From: Cryptomeria japonica | Taxonomy: Eukaryota; Streptophyta; Pinopsida; Cupressales; Cupressaceae | Assembly (NCBI RefSeq): GCF_030272615.1 | Contig: NC_081415.1 | Coordinates: 630,893,240 to 630,957,239 of the forward strand | Direction: 5' to 3' | Length of the DNA: 64,000 bases | Part shown: positions 1-10,827 of the stretch, one piece after another | Layout: each line of letters starts with the position of its first letter | Numbering within the stretch: position 1 is the stretch's first letter | Position numbers and translations under genes: made by a program | Notes under the pieces: generated by a model | The model's input: only the letters and a program-made list of their open reading frames with translations | The model's database searches: none | What the model was told of the DNA's origin: nothing

Positions 1-196
1 TTATTTAGAGCGAGTGTGCATGGGCCCGTGAGACTATCTCCTAATATGGTCGGAGTGGAGCTTTAGATTTCATGTGTTTGGGTGCCCTAGAACCACCCTT
101 AGGGATTCGAGGATCTTGGAAAAATCTTCAAGATTGTGATTGTATGATAAAGGTTTGATTCATTTAATTACTTTTGTTTAATATTGTAAAAAGTGT

Positions 197-1300
197 TGTG
201 GACACCTAAAATTAATCAAATTAATATTTAATTAATTATTCCTCCTCACATAATTAATTTTATTAATTATGTTAGCCCATTATTCTTCTTAAAATTATTT
301 CAATTATATTTAATTGATTTTTCCTTATGAGCCATATAATTAATTTATTCATCCCTCGTTTTTCTAAAATTCCCATTTAATTTTCAACCTTAGCCAAATT
401 CTTTAATATTTCTGCTAATCCCAATTAGTTAATTGATTTACAATTAATTAGCTAATACCTTGATTCCTACAAATATTCCTATTAATCTTCCTATTAACCA
501 TTTTTTGCAATTTTAAATGCCTTCACATCCCCCAAGTCCACATGTGACTCCTCTTCTTAAACGTACTTGAATGCACAAGTCATTTCGACCTCAAGCTCAC
601 CTTTGACCCTTGGGTGCTCACACATGTGTGAGAATTCTCTTCCCCATAAGAGCCACCCTACACTTTCCTCTTTCATCCACATGCCATCCTCCTCTATCCT
701 ATCCCTCTTACACTTTGCTAAAAGTGTTTCCACTTGTCATCCTCATGTTCTTCCCAAGATGTTCTCAGACATGTGTGATCACACCTTGCCCTCTTCCCCA
801 TGACAAGTGTTCTTCCCAAGACTTCCCACGTCGTGACACATGTCACAAGGCTACGAACCCAAGACAAATCATCTTCTCTCACTCAATCTTGGCCCTTCAT
901 AATCTTTTAATCTCAACCATCCATTTCAAATTCAAAAGCCTATAAATTGGAGTCTCTCCCCTTTACAAATCATCCACTTCATTTGCAATCTTATGTTGTT
1001 TGTTTGATCTCCATATCCACTCCATTTTGCATCCTTATCATGCCCATTTGATCATCCAATTTATCCCCCATAACATCATTATGCCAAATTTCCTTCACAA
1101 ATCCCACATCATTTGAACATCCATCATGTCTTATATTCTTTCAAGCCTATTGTTGTGTTATTTGGAGAGCATCCCACATTTAATCATAAAAGGGAAAATC
1201 AAATAGACATGGGTGCATTTGTTTCCCGCTCAATCCATGGATCTTGAAGGTATATGATTTCATTTTTTTGTACTTAGTTTAGGTGTTTTACATGTTATTT
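197..1300 (+). repeat. Possible degenerate LTR remnant
   Basis: It begins TGTGGACACCTAAAATT, close to the first bases of the element C LTR (TGTAGACACCTAAAATT). Runs of AATTAATTA-type sequence follow, as in that LTR, then a TATA-like TATAAATT at 941-948, and then a region whose wording resembles the C LTR end (a 'gat..catg.gg' stretch followed by 'tatgatttcat'). The right end is not defined; 1300 is approximate. I see no partner LTR or target duplication. Confidence 0.4.
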
Positions 1301-1980
1301 ATCATATTACCTTTTCATAGCTTCAAGTGTATTGAGATATATTTGAGTCCTTGCATTATTATGCATTGTAAATATTGGACCTCCCTAGTATATGAGATGT
1401 AAAGGCGCCACACAAGTGGTATACATGTTATAGTTGTTTGTATATGACTCAATGTTGGAGTTGAGTCCATATATTATCAATTAAACTCTTTAATTTTTTT
1501 GTGCAATTAGTTAAAATGAACTTAGAGAACTTTACCTTTAGGCTTAAAATAAATTTATGTTTAGATACCATTAGATCAATCATCAAAACTATAGGATGTC
1601 TTGTGTACCATTGTGTGTGTTTAGTTGTAGGGATCACCTTGTTAAAATTCCATTTAGAGTCCCTTGAGTGTTCTTGGATTGGAGAATGGGTGGAACACAA
1701 TTTCTCATTCATCTCTCGTGTCTTGGTTCTTATATTGGTGTTTGTGAAGATCCCCTATTTTTAAGAAGTATTCTCCTTCATGGGTAGGTGTCTTTAGTGA
1801 ATCAATGATCTTGTATTGTTATTAAATCAAGGTCATTTATATCTTTTCTAGAGTCCAATTATGGTTTTGTATCCTTGTTGGTAGTTCTTGAGGGTTTAGC
1901 ATGTCTTAGGGACCGAACTCTATCTTGGGTTTTCTCATTGGTTAGGACACCAACACTAGCTTAGGACTATAATGCTAGTT

Positions 1981-2050
1981 TGGGACACTAACACTAAACC
2001 AAGACTACAATGTTACACCTTGAAACCTATTCCTAGGTGTTAGTGTCCCA
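1981..2050. repeat. Perfect 14-bp inverted repeat
   Basis: TGGGACACTAACAC at 1981-1994 is exactly repeated in inverse complement at 2037-2050, with a 42-base loop. Degenerate copies of the same words (ggacac.aacac, agtgtcct) lie around it from about 1940 to 2095. It may be the relic of a small palindromic repeat; no function is evident. Confidence 0.6.
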
Positions 2051-3451
2051 CCTAGGCACTAGTGTCCTATTTGAGCGTTAATGTCCTCTGATGTCCCCAT
2101 TTTGTCACTTCTTCATTTAATTTTTTTGTCATTTCTTAAGAAAACCTTGTGTATGAAAGTTTTTCCCCTAGGCCTAAGGATTCTTCCCATGTGGTCATCT
2201 CATCAACAATTATTTCACATCAATATTTATTCCATCAATATTTAGGGTTTCTTAACTATAATTTATCTCAGTTATGCTTGAACTATAAAGGCAATTTTGT
2301 AACCCTGTTGCAGGGATCTTCTTTCTTTATTTTGCAGAAAACTCGTGTTTCTCTGCATTTGTAGATTTGTCTTTCCTTTACATTATTAAAATTATCCATC
2401 TTTCTTTCTTTCAATTCTAATAATACGTGTATACGTTTTACCTCTTTATCTAAATGCATTCTCTTTTGTTTCCCTTAGTTTTAAGTGACTATGTTGATAG
2501 CTCTTTGAATGTTGTATGTGGATTGATACAATCCCTCTCTTCGTCCTATATAATTCCAACCTTCACTCAAACTTTAGGAAACTAATTAGGATAGAAATTT
2601 GTGCATATCTTGGGTAGTTTTATTGGTTTTTTGTGTAGTTATAGGCATGGAGATCAACTTCAATCTAGGTGCAAACCTTTTTCCCTTTCAAGCATTCCTT
2701 CTTCCCCTTTTCCCCCTCAAATCAAAGATTAGATTTATGTGTGTTGGGTTGGTCCAGCACCTGCATTAGATTGAGAAGGAAGTCGACCTTCTCTGGAGAC
2801 TCAACCTCACATTTAGCAAGGTCCCACACTTGGAGGTTGTTTCAATGTGTCACAGGGTTGATGAGCTCAAGAGTTCATCAAGGGTGCAGATTTTTGTGAC
2901 AATAATAATGATGATATTTTCTTCATGAAATAATGTTTATATTGATTTAATGGAGTGGTTATGCTACTTAAAATAACTTTGTTTCCCTTACCTTATTATA
3001 AATTGAAAATACAATCTCCTTCTCCTTGTGTGGTAAATGGACATACACACCTAAAGTGTATCATGCCTTGGTTTTCATTTAAGTGCATGCTATGTGTTAA
3101 ATTTCTTTACAATATCATTATAATAGATGTTAAATTGTATAGAATAAATCATTTGGGTGAATGGCTCATGTCTCGAAATTGTAGTCTTTCCCTAGGTTTT
3201 TTGTGTGAACCTAGGAATGTCATTGTATTCCATTCTTCTCCAATGATTTATGAGTGAACTAGGGTATAGTATTAAAATGCATCAGTTACCAATATAATAA
3301 GGGGTGTGATGGGGTCATATGCTTGGTAATTATAATAAATTTCTTAAAAGGGTGATGAATTCATTAGTGAATCTTGCATTGTTAATTCAAAAATATATGA
3401 ACTCTCCTTCCTATGGAATAATGTGCATGCTAGATGGTAATATGAACTATG

Positions 3452-4835
3452 TGTAGTCACACAAATCTGTCCAGCTTAATTAAATAAATATTCGCTATTT
3501 ATTTGATTAAAAATCCACTAGCCATCAGTTAATTAAATAAATATTTAATTAATTCATCTTCAAACATTCTCATATTAATTAAATAAATTATTCAATTTAT
3601 TTTAATTAATTCATTAAACCAAATTCAAATCAATTAAATAAATAAAATCTATTTATTTAATTAAATCCCCTTTTCCTCTTTTAAATAAATTAAATAAAAT
3701 ATTTATTTAAATCATTATCCCCACCCCACTTGCATTTTCCTACAAATGCAACTTGCACACATTTATTGGAATAAATGAATTTTTATTTTAATAAAATCCT
3801 ATTTTCCCTCACCCACCAAATCCAATTTCAAAATCTAATCCCCTTCTAGATTCTTCTAACCCCTTCCTAATTAGCCTAATCCATCCCCTAATTATTGTCA
3901 CATTCCTAAGCAAAATGGAGTCACTTCTCAAAGACTCCAAAGTCTTTGAAAAACATTTAATGCTTTGTGTGTTCAACAAATTAACCCCCAAAGTCTTCCA
4001 AGACCACTAATGGCTCTTACATGACTATTTATGGCTCTTACATAACCATTTATGGTTATTTCAAACTTATCTCCCCAAACATTTATTGTTTTGACCATAT
4101 TCATCCATTTCACATTTGCACAAGAGTTTATCCATTGGATAAAAGCCTTATTCTTTGAATAAAGAGTTTATTCATTCAACCAACCTTGACCTTAACTCCC
4201 AAAGTCATGTCAAGCATTTAATGCTTATTCCCTCCCCTCTCAACCTATCTCACATTGACACTTGTCATCCTAGGATTGGGTTGAAAGCCCTCACATGGAT
4301 TTGAAATCATTCAATCCTGACCCTTGTTGAGATTGCTCAATCTCAACCATCCATTGCTCCATTTTTCCTATAAATAGAGCCCATTTCTTTATAATCCAGA
4401 TCCTAAAAACTTGTATGCATTTAACCTATAGGCATTTTAGAGAGCATTTAGCATAAAAACTCATGTATTGTCATTTTGGTTAAAATAAATCATTTTAAAT
4501 ATCAATAGCTTAATATTAGCTTCTTTATTAACATTTAGAGCAATATTTCAATCTCAATTCTCCATAAGCATCCATAGTGCAAAAAGCTGCTGAGAGCTAC
4601 ACTATTTTGGAACTTGGAGAGGAGAGGAACAAGGGAGAAGGAGCTAAGAGCATGCTAAGAGGCATTTGGAGATGCCTCATTATCTTTGTTTCATTAGTTA
4701 GAGATATTAGCATGATTTTAGTGTCTCTCTTGATATGCTTGTTTAGATTAGTCTTTGATTAAATAACACTAACGGTTTCTTGTGTGTTTTGTGTTGTTTC
4801 TCTTAGACTAACCTTGTCCATTTAGCAGGGCATCA
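3452..4835 (+). repeat. 5' LTR of element A
   Basis: Direct copy of 20820-22202. Ends are TG...CA. The left part is rich in AATTAAATAAATA words (U3). A TATA box sits at 4369-4376. The internal region starts at 4836, with the primer-binding motif three bases further on. Confidence 0.95.
4369..4376 (+). promoter_or_regulatory. TATA box in 5' LTR of element A
   Basis: TATAAATA in the context cctataaatagagccc, 459 bases before the LTR end and repeated at 21736-21743 in the 3' LTR. It is the likely core promoter for the genomic RNA, with initiation expected some 30 bases downstream. Confidence 0.75.
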
Positions 4836-4837
4836 TT

Positions 4838-4855
4838 TGGTGAACCCAACGTGAA
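4838..4855 (+). promoter_or_regulatory. Primer-binding site candidate, element A
   Basis: TGGTGAACCCAACGTGAA begins three bases after the LTR and starts with TGG, as expected for pairing with a tRNA CCA end. Near-identical motifs follow the LTRs of element D (23873) and element B (35616). I cannot name the tRNA from memory. Confidence 0.65.
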
Positions 4856-4924
4856 TCCAAGCACCTAAAAAATAATTTTTTTTTAACCCATCTAACATGT
4901 TTGAATGTTGAACTTGACACACAG

Positions 4925-5150
4925 GTCGCGCTTTGGCGCTTTTGTCGCGTTTTAGCGCTATTGTTTTTTGTCTTTTAGCGCTTTTGTTCTTACAATAGTG
5001 CTATTGTCAAAGAATTAGCGCTTTTGCCAGTATTTTGGCGCTTTTGTATTGTTGTAAAAATCTTTTCTTTTAGCGCTTTTGTAATATTTTAGCGTGTTTG
5101 TGTTAAAGTAGCGCTTCTGTTTTCACACAAACTAGCGCTATTGTAACAGA
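4925..5150 (+). repeat. Leader repeats GCGCTTTTGT, sense, element A
   Basis: About eleven irregularly spaced copies of a 10-base word, GCGCT(T/A)TTGT with variants, in the RNA leader just after the primer-binding site. The reverse complement of the same word is repeated at 19932-20240, inside the intron of the antisense PMD gene. Confidence 0.85.
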
Positions 5151-7858
5151 ACGTTGTAAAAAAAGGCCTTGTAATTGATAAAATTATTTTTCTTAGGCTT
5201 GTGGGAGGCAGAATATATATGGAATATAACATTTAAGTACTTTAAGTTATATTCCATATATATTGTCAGGATGTTTGAGAGGGGTTTCAGACCTCTAGGA
5301 GTTGAAATGCAAAATCTAGTTTTTGGAAGATCCTCCAAATTTCAGACTTAGTCAAATTTCAGGGCATTTCAGGATCAGGATTTGTAAAATTTGTAACCAA
5401 AATAAGAATTTAGGCTTGTGTAAACCCACACTAACATTTGATCACTGATTGTGTGCAGGTTCTAATCTATTTTGTGCAGGGGAAGGAGTTAGTTTAGAGG
5501 CTTTAAGTTTCTTTTTTTTTAACTTTCTTTCAACAAAAGTTGGTTAAAAAGAATCCATTCTCCCTTCTTGTACAAGTTAAAATAAACCTCACATTTTATT
5601 TTGGAGTACATAAAATGAACCTCAAACTTGTTTTTGGTGCTTAAAAGAAAATTCATCTTTCTTTATTGCAAGGTAAAAAGAACAACAACTTCAAATTTGC
5701 TTTCATTGCAAGTTAGGACTCATTTTCTTTTGGTGCTTAAAATCAACAACACAAATTTGATTTCCTTGCATCAATTCAGACTTAAAATTTACAATCCACA
5801 CTTCAAAATTTTGGTGCAAATAAAATTCACAATCAACCTGTCTCAAATTTGCACAAGCCATTTACTTTATGCAAAACGTGCTTTTTTGTTAAGTTGACCA
5901 GGACTTCCCATTCCTAGTTTACAAAACATATTGCCTTTGAAAGTTAAAAAGAACATCATGATTTTTGAAGCAACATCTCCAAATAGTTAGACCACATTGC
6001 GATGATGGATTAAAAAGAACAAAGTGTTTTTCGTGTTTGGCACGCTTGTGCAAAAGGTCGATCGAGTGGTCCCACTTCTAACACACACTATCCTCTCCCT
6101 TGGCTTTCGTGGTCCTAGGTGCAAGAGAAAAGTGTTAGTAACACTCAAATTTTATCTTTTTAAGAGAGGCCTGCCAAGGGATCAATACTCTTGGGAACGA
6201 CCTCGAGCGGTAAATCCTTCGAGCCGCTATAGAAATCAGGTGAGAGCGAAAGCTATAGCCTTGGGTATAGTTGTTCCTACAGTGTAACTAGCCGAAAGGA
6301 CAAATGGGCCCCACCACCAGTTACAAGGCTCTTAAGTGAGTCACTGCAAAATGAACTTATGTCCAAAAACATTGAACATGACTAAACACCTTTTAGTAGT
6401 AGCCCACCCGTTCTATTGATTGAGGATATTTGCGATATAATTTAGTGCAAGAGCATAGATGGTTTTGCTCCCAAGATACTCACCATACATATTTCCTTGA
6501 GTAGAAACATAGCTTTTTGAAAAGTCACTTGTGGCTTGATAAAAGTGGTGACTCCCCTATCATAGGGATCATCTATTTGTTATGCTCGTGCAAGACTTAG
6601 TATATCACATCCTTACTTGCCACAGCGGGATTCATAAGGTATGTAGTACCAAAGTCGAAGAAATATCAAGATGTGGGCTAAATTTATCACAACTGGCCAT
6701 TTGACCTTAGGGATAACAAGTGTTTGAAGTGTGTTTGTTTTAAAGACCAAGTGCAAATTGAGCCGACTTCAGGCTTTGGAAATACAACTTAAAATACATC
6801 TAAAGGAAGGGTCATATACAAGTCCAAGGATTGGGTTGATCTAGACCCATACTCATTTGTGCCTTTGAGGCTACATTCTTGTATTTGTGTGTTTGCTTTG
6901 TTTTCTTGTCAAAGGAAAAATCAGAAAATCACTCCCAAAAACAAAGTATTCATCCAACCAAACATTTCTCAAAACAACCAAACACATAAAAAACAAAGTA
7001 CAAACAACAAAGAGTCAAAATTTTATGACCATTCTTCAAATCTTGCGAAAGAAGAAGTGTCATCAGAATATCAACTTGAAAAGAAGACCATTAAGCTCAA
7101 AGGCTTTGATCAAAAGGAGGAAATTCTTCTATATAAATAGACAAATCTTTGTCTCCCATAGAGTTTTTCTGCGTCACATGCGCCTCTACCTTCAAGGCAA
7201 AACAAACGAATTTGATTCAAAATCATTGAACCACAGAGCTTTTATGCAATATAGAGCTCTAAGTTATCACAAAAACCAAGGAGTTAAGATTAATCCCAAC
7301 TTTTTTCCAAACGTCTGTATCACATACAACACAGCTCAAGAAGTGCCACCAACGCCCGAAAGGGAAGAGGTAGAATTTGTTCCATTTATAACACAAAGTT
7401 TTTATTGAAGTTGAAAACATTTCATCCATCATCTTATTCATACATCATCACTTCATCATCAATTCATTCCAACTCTCAAAACATTAAGAGGTTCTTGTCC
7501 CAAAGTTCTCTTTTAGATATTGCTTGAATCAAACAGTTCACATCACTTTTTAGATTATTTCTACATCTAGGATAAGCTCATCCTAAGAAACACATCTACA
7601 TAGGTTAAAACTAGTTCATGAGTGAATCCTCTCATTACTAGGTAGTTCAATCTGTAACACATCTCAGATTTCTCTACACCTTATCACATCAAAAACTTAT
7701 CAAACAAGCAAGCAATTCAAAAAAAAGGAATTTCGATTACATCTACCTTAAAAGTGCTAGAGATCCACATGCAACACAATTCACCAATCATCAATCTCTC
7801 ATTTCATCAAAAACTCATCATCATTTTCACTCAACTTCAACAAAGACTCATAAGCAAA
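5151..7858 (+). other. Untranslated leader of element A
   Basis: 2.7 kb between the repeat cluster and gag without a supported gene. About 6060-6760 is GC-richer and shares words and their order (gggaacgacc, then a 'cactataaat/gctatagaaat' type segment) with the strongly conserved leader block of elements C and D. Short open frames here lack any domain. Confidence 0.55.
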
Positions 7859-9379
7859 ATGGCTCAAACTCGATCACGGTCAAGGCAACGAGAAATAGAA
7901 ATGGAAGAAGAAGAAGAGGAAAATCTCAATGAATTTCAAGAAGCACTTGGAGGAAATGCGAATGACAAAAACCCAAGTACTCCTACTCCTGCAACAATAG
8001 AAAGGGCTCAACATAACCCTCTCTTTAACAGACTATTTGACGAAATAATCAGGAGCAATGCGGATGCTCACTTCTTAAAACTCGCTCAAGAAGGAGCCAA
8101 ACTCCCCTCTGACTTTGATCTTGCTCAATTAAGACAAGCATCCGAAAGACAAAGTCACCATGAAGAGGAAAGAGGTAGAGATCCCATCCGATATAACATT
8201 CCTCGAGGTAACCCACCACCTCCTCCTCCAAATGAAATGGAGATGTTGTGGCAACAAGTCGAGAATCTCGCCCAACAACTTCATAGTGGTGTCAAGACTA
8301 ACCAATTCTCACTCAATGACATCTGTCCCTATCCTTTTGATAGGAATCTTTATATGCCACCCTTTCCACGAGGATTCGAAACACCCAAATTTGAAAAATA
8401 TAGAGGAAAGGGAGATCCCCGTGATCATGTCAGAGAATTTCATTCCGCTTGCCTCGAAGTGGCATATGAAGACACATACCTAATGCGCCTTTTTCCCCAA
8501 AGCTTGGGAGGAACAACCACATCATGGTTTTCCTGACTACCAGGTGGCATTAGAACATTTGAGGAACTCATCCAGAAGTTCCTAGCTCATTACTCTCATA
8601 ACATTGAACGCGACATTACCATGGCTGATCTGTGCAACACCAAACAAAAACTAGGTGAACTATTCTCAGTATTCCTGCAATGATGGCGCCAAATGTCTAG
8701 CAGACATTCTCTTCAGTTACCTGAACGAGAACTAGTGGAAATATTCATTTCCAACTTAAATAAAGAAATGGAATTTCACCTGGATGTCAAAGACACAGAC
8801 TCTTTTAATGATATGATCACCAAGGGTTTGAAATGTGAAATGGCACTTATCAAGAAAGGACTCATCAAAATCTTTAATGAACCAAAAGATGGTCCTCGCC
8901 CATACTTCAATAGTGATAAACCAAGCTTCTGGAACAAAAACAAGAATATCGTCAACGATGGGGTTGTGGATGCCAGGACTATCCAAAATGCACAACTTGT
9001 GGTTTGGTTTGCAGGACAGAATCCTCCACCTTAGAACAACATGAATGTTCCTTTGAATCAAGGCCGCATCACATCTCATGATGAACCAAGACCTCGTCAG
9101 CAAAAACAGAAACACACATACACTCCCTTAGGGGAACCCATTGAAACGGTATTGCGACAACTCATTTCTCAAAATTTGGTCACTCTACCTAAACTATCAA
9201 ACTATGAGCCTTAGATCAAACCGACATGGTGGAGAGATACTGAACACTGTGAATTCCATCAAGGAAGATGACACAAGACAAGTAATTTTCATCGATTAAA
9301 AGATCTTATTCAGGATCTTATTGACCGAGGAGAAATTGAAATTGAAGGACATGACCCAAAAACAACAAATAATGATCAT
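7859..9379 (+). pseudogene. gag: gag pseudogene, element A
   Basis: Capsid and nucleocapsid precursor that would package the element RNA in cytoplasmic particles. The start chosen is ATG at 7859 (MAQTRSRSRQ), matching the position and wording of the element C start (MVETRLQKSRR). An acidic N-terminal part is followed by a Retrotrans_gag core (from CPYPFDRNLYMPPFPRGF, near 8320, through PKFEKYRGKGDPRDH) and a zinc-finger-like segment near 9250-9290. Stops interrupt it at 8534, near 8682, at 9032 and twice more before 9290. The last cysteine of the finger is replaced by Phe and one position is a stop. Identity as gag is firm from the core motifs; it is non-functional as read. Confidence 0.85.
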
Positions 9380-10827
9380 CTAATGTTCAAAAATCCACTT
9401 CCATCACAAGATCAAAGGGGTCCTTCCACTTCCAAGCGAGGCACTGATACCACTGATTATACACAGGCTGTGTATAATTACACTGTAAATCATCTGTATG
9501 ATGCCAATGAACAAGTTGCAACTATAACCTTCAAAAATCCCAACTCAAATTGCAACGTTGTTACATGTCGCGACAAAGTTACCATAAAGGCAGCTCCACA
9601 AGGCACCACCTCCATCCCAAAGCAGTACAATCTTGTGGAACAATTAGATAAAACACCTGCGCTTATATCCATTTTAGAGCTATTGCGCCTATTGCCCTCT
9701 CATAAAAATATCTTGGATCAAACACTCCAAGAGACGTCAGTCCCTGCAAATCTGAATACAGACCAATTTCAAGCCATGGTTGGAAGTCTAAAGTCATCAC
9801 CTTGTCTCACTTTTTCTGAAAGTGACAACTCTTCCTTCCAACAACCTCATAACGCCTCACTCCATATCGAAGGATTTATTAACCAACATAGGATCAAGCG
9901 AGTCTTGATCGATAATGGAGCAGGCCTAAATATTTGTACACTATAGTTGGTCACAGCATTGGGATATGTGGTAGAATCAATGGATCCTCGTAAGAAGATC
10001 ACAATCAAAGCCTATGACAATGCAGAGCGGTCATCCAAAGGAGCTGTGGTACTACCAATCCGAGTGGGCCCTATGGTAAAGCACATCATCTGTCAGGTTT
10101 TGGACCTTCCTCTGCCATATAATCTATTGTTAGGGAGACCCTGGATACATGCCATGCAAGCCGTTCCATCTACCTACCATCAATGTATCAAGTTCCCACA
10201 TAACGGTGTAGAGATCACAATCCTGGGTGATGCAAATCCCTTTGCATATTGCCATAATATCAGCCATCAACCAGAGATTACCATTCCTAATAATAGAGAA
10301 GCCATTTCCTCCACATCATATATAAGTCCCGCCTCTCTTGCCAGTTCAAACACCACTATACCAAAGCAAGAAAAGCTTAAAATGAAAATAGCAGAGGAAG
10401 GTCCTAGGGAATACAACTTGAGTCAACTCTTTTGTGTGGGACAAATGCCCACTTCTCCTAGAACACATGGTAAACCACAGCAGGTACTCCAGCAACCACT
10501 GATCACACCAGCATGTGCTTTGACACCTTTCATCCTTGGAAAGAGTCAAGAAGAAGAAACCCAAGAGGAGGACTTAGCGGACTGGATCTATAAAGATCCC
10601 ATCACCACCGATATACCACAAGTTAGACTTCCTACGGATCAGTATGGCAAAGGCCTCCTCATTATGCAAAGAATGGGGTATGATGGTTAGAGTGCTTTAG
10701 GATATTGCAAACAAGGACAACATGAACCTCTGCTGCCGGAATTAAAGCCCAAAGGTAATACAGGCCTAGGCTTTGAAAAAGAGATTTTTCCTAAATTAAA
10801 ATTCAAAGGAAAACCCAACAAACCATT
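9380..10827 (+). pseudogene. pro: Protease and G-patch region, element A
   Basis: Retropepsin-like aspartic protease that would cleave the polyprotein. The active-site loop is VLIDNGAGLNICTL near 9903-9944 (Asp-Asn-Gly-Ala instead of the usual Asp-Thr/Ser-Gly). The LLGRPWIH strand typical of plant Gypsy proteases follows near 10127-10150. A G-patch-like segment follows at about 10630-10790 (YGKGLLIMQRMGYDG, later GLGF), a putative RNA-binding motif. In-frame stops lie at 9944, just after the catalytic loop, and at 10688 within the G-patch. The reading frame changes between 10690 and 10828. In element C the same domains are in one frame with RT, so the shift here is decay and not programmed frameshifting. 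Confidence 0.8.

Larger units (their letters stand above)
1..3446. other. Old non-coding DNA left of element A
   Basis: AT-rich sequence with no convincing coding region; the short open frames have no recognisable domain or codon bias. It contains a possible LTR remnant and one inverted repeat, listed separately. It is the left flank of element A. The same ancestral sequence resumes after 22207, so this stretch and 22208 onward were contiguous before A inserted. Confidence 0.6.

Noticed and set aside
7259-7441. Short minus-strand frame in the element A leader, and similar short frames at 1449-1764, 2669-3257 and 5138-5338
   Set aside because: No domain, no conserved counterpart in the other elements, and lengths expected by chance.
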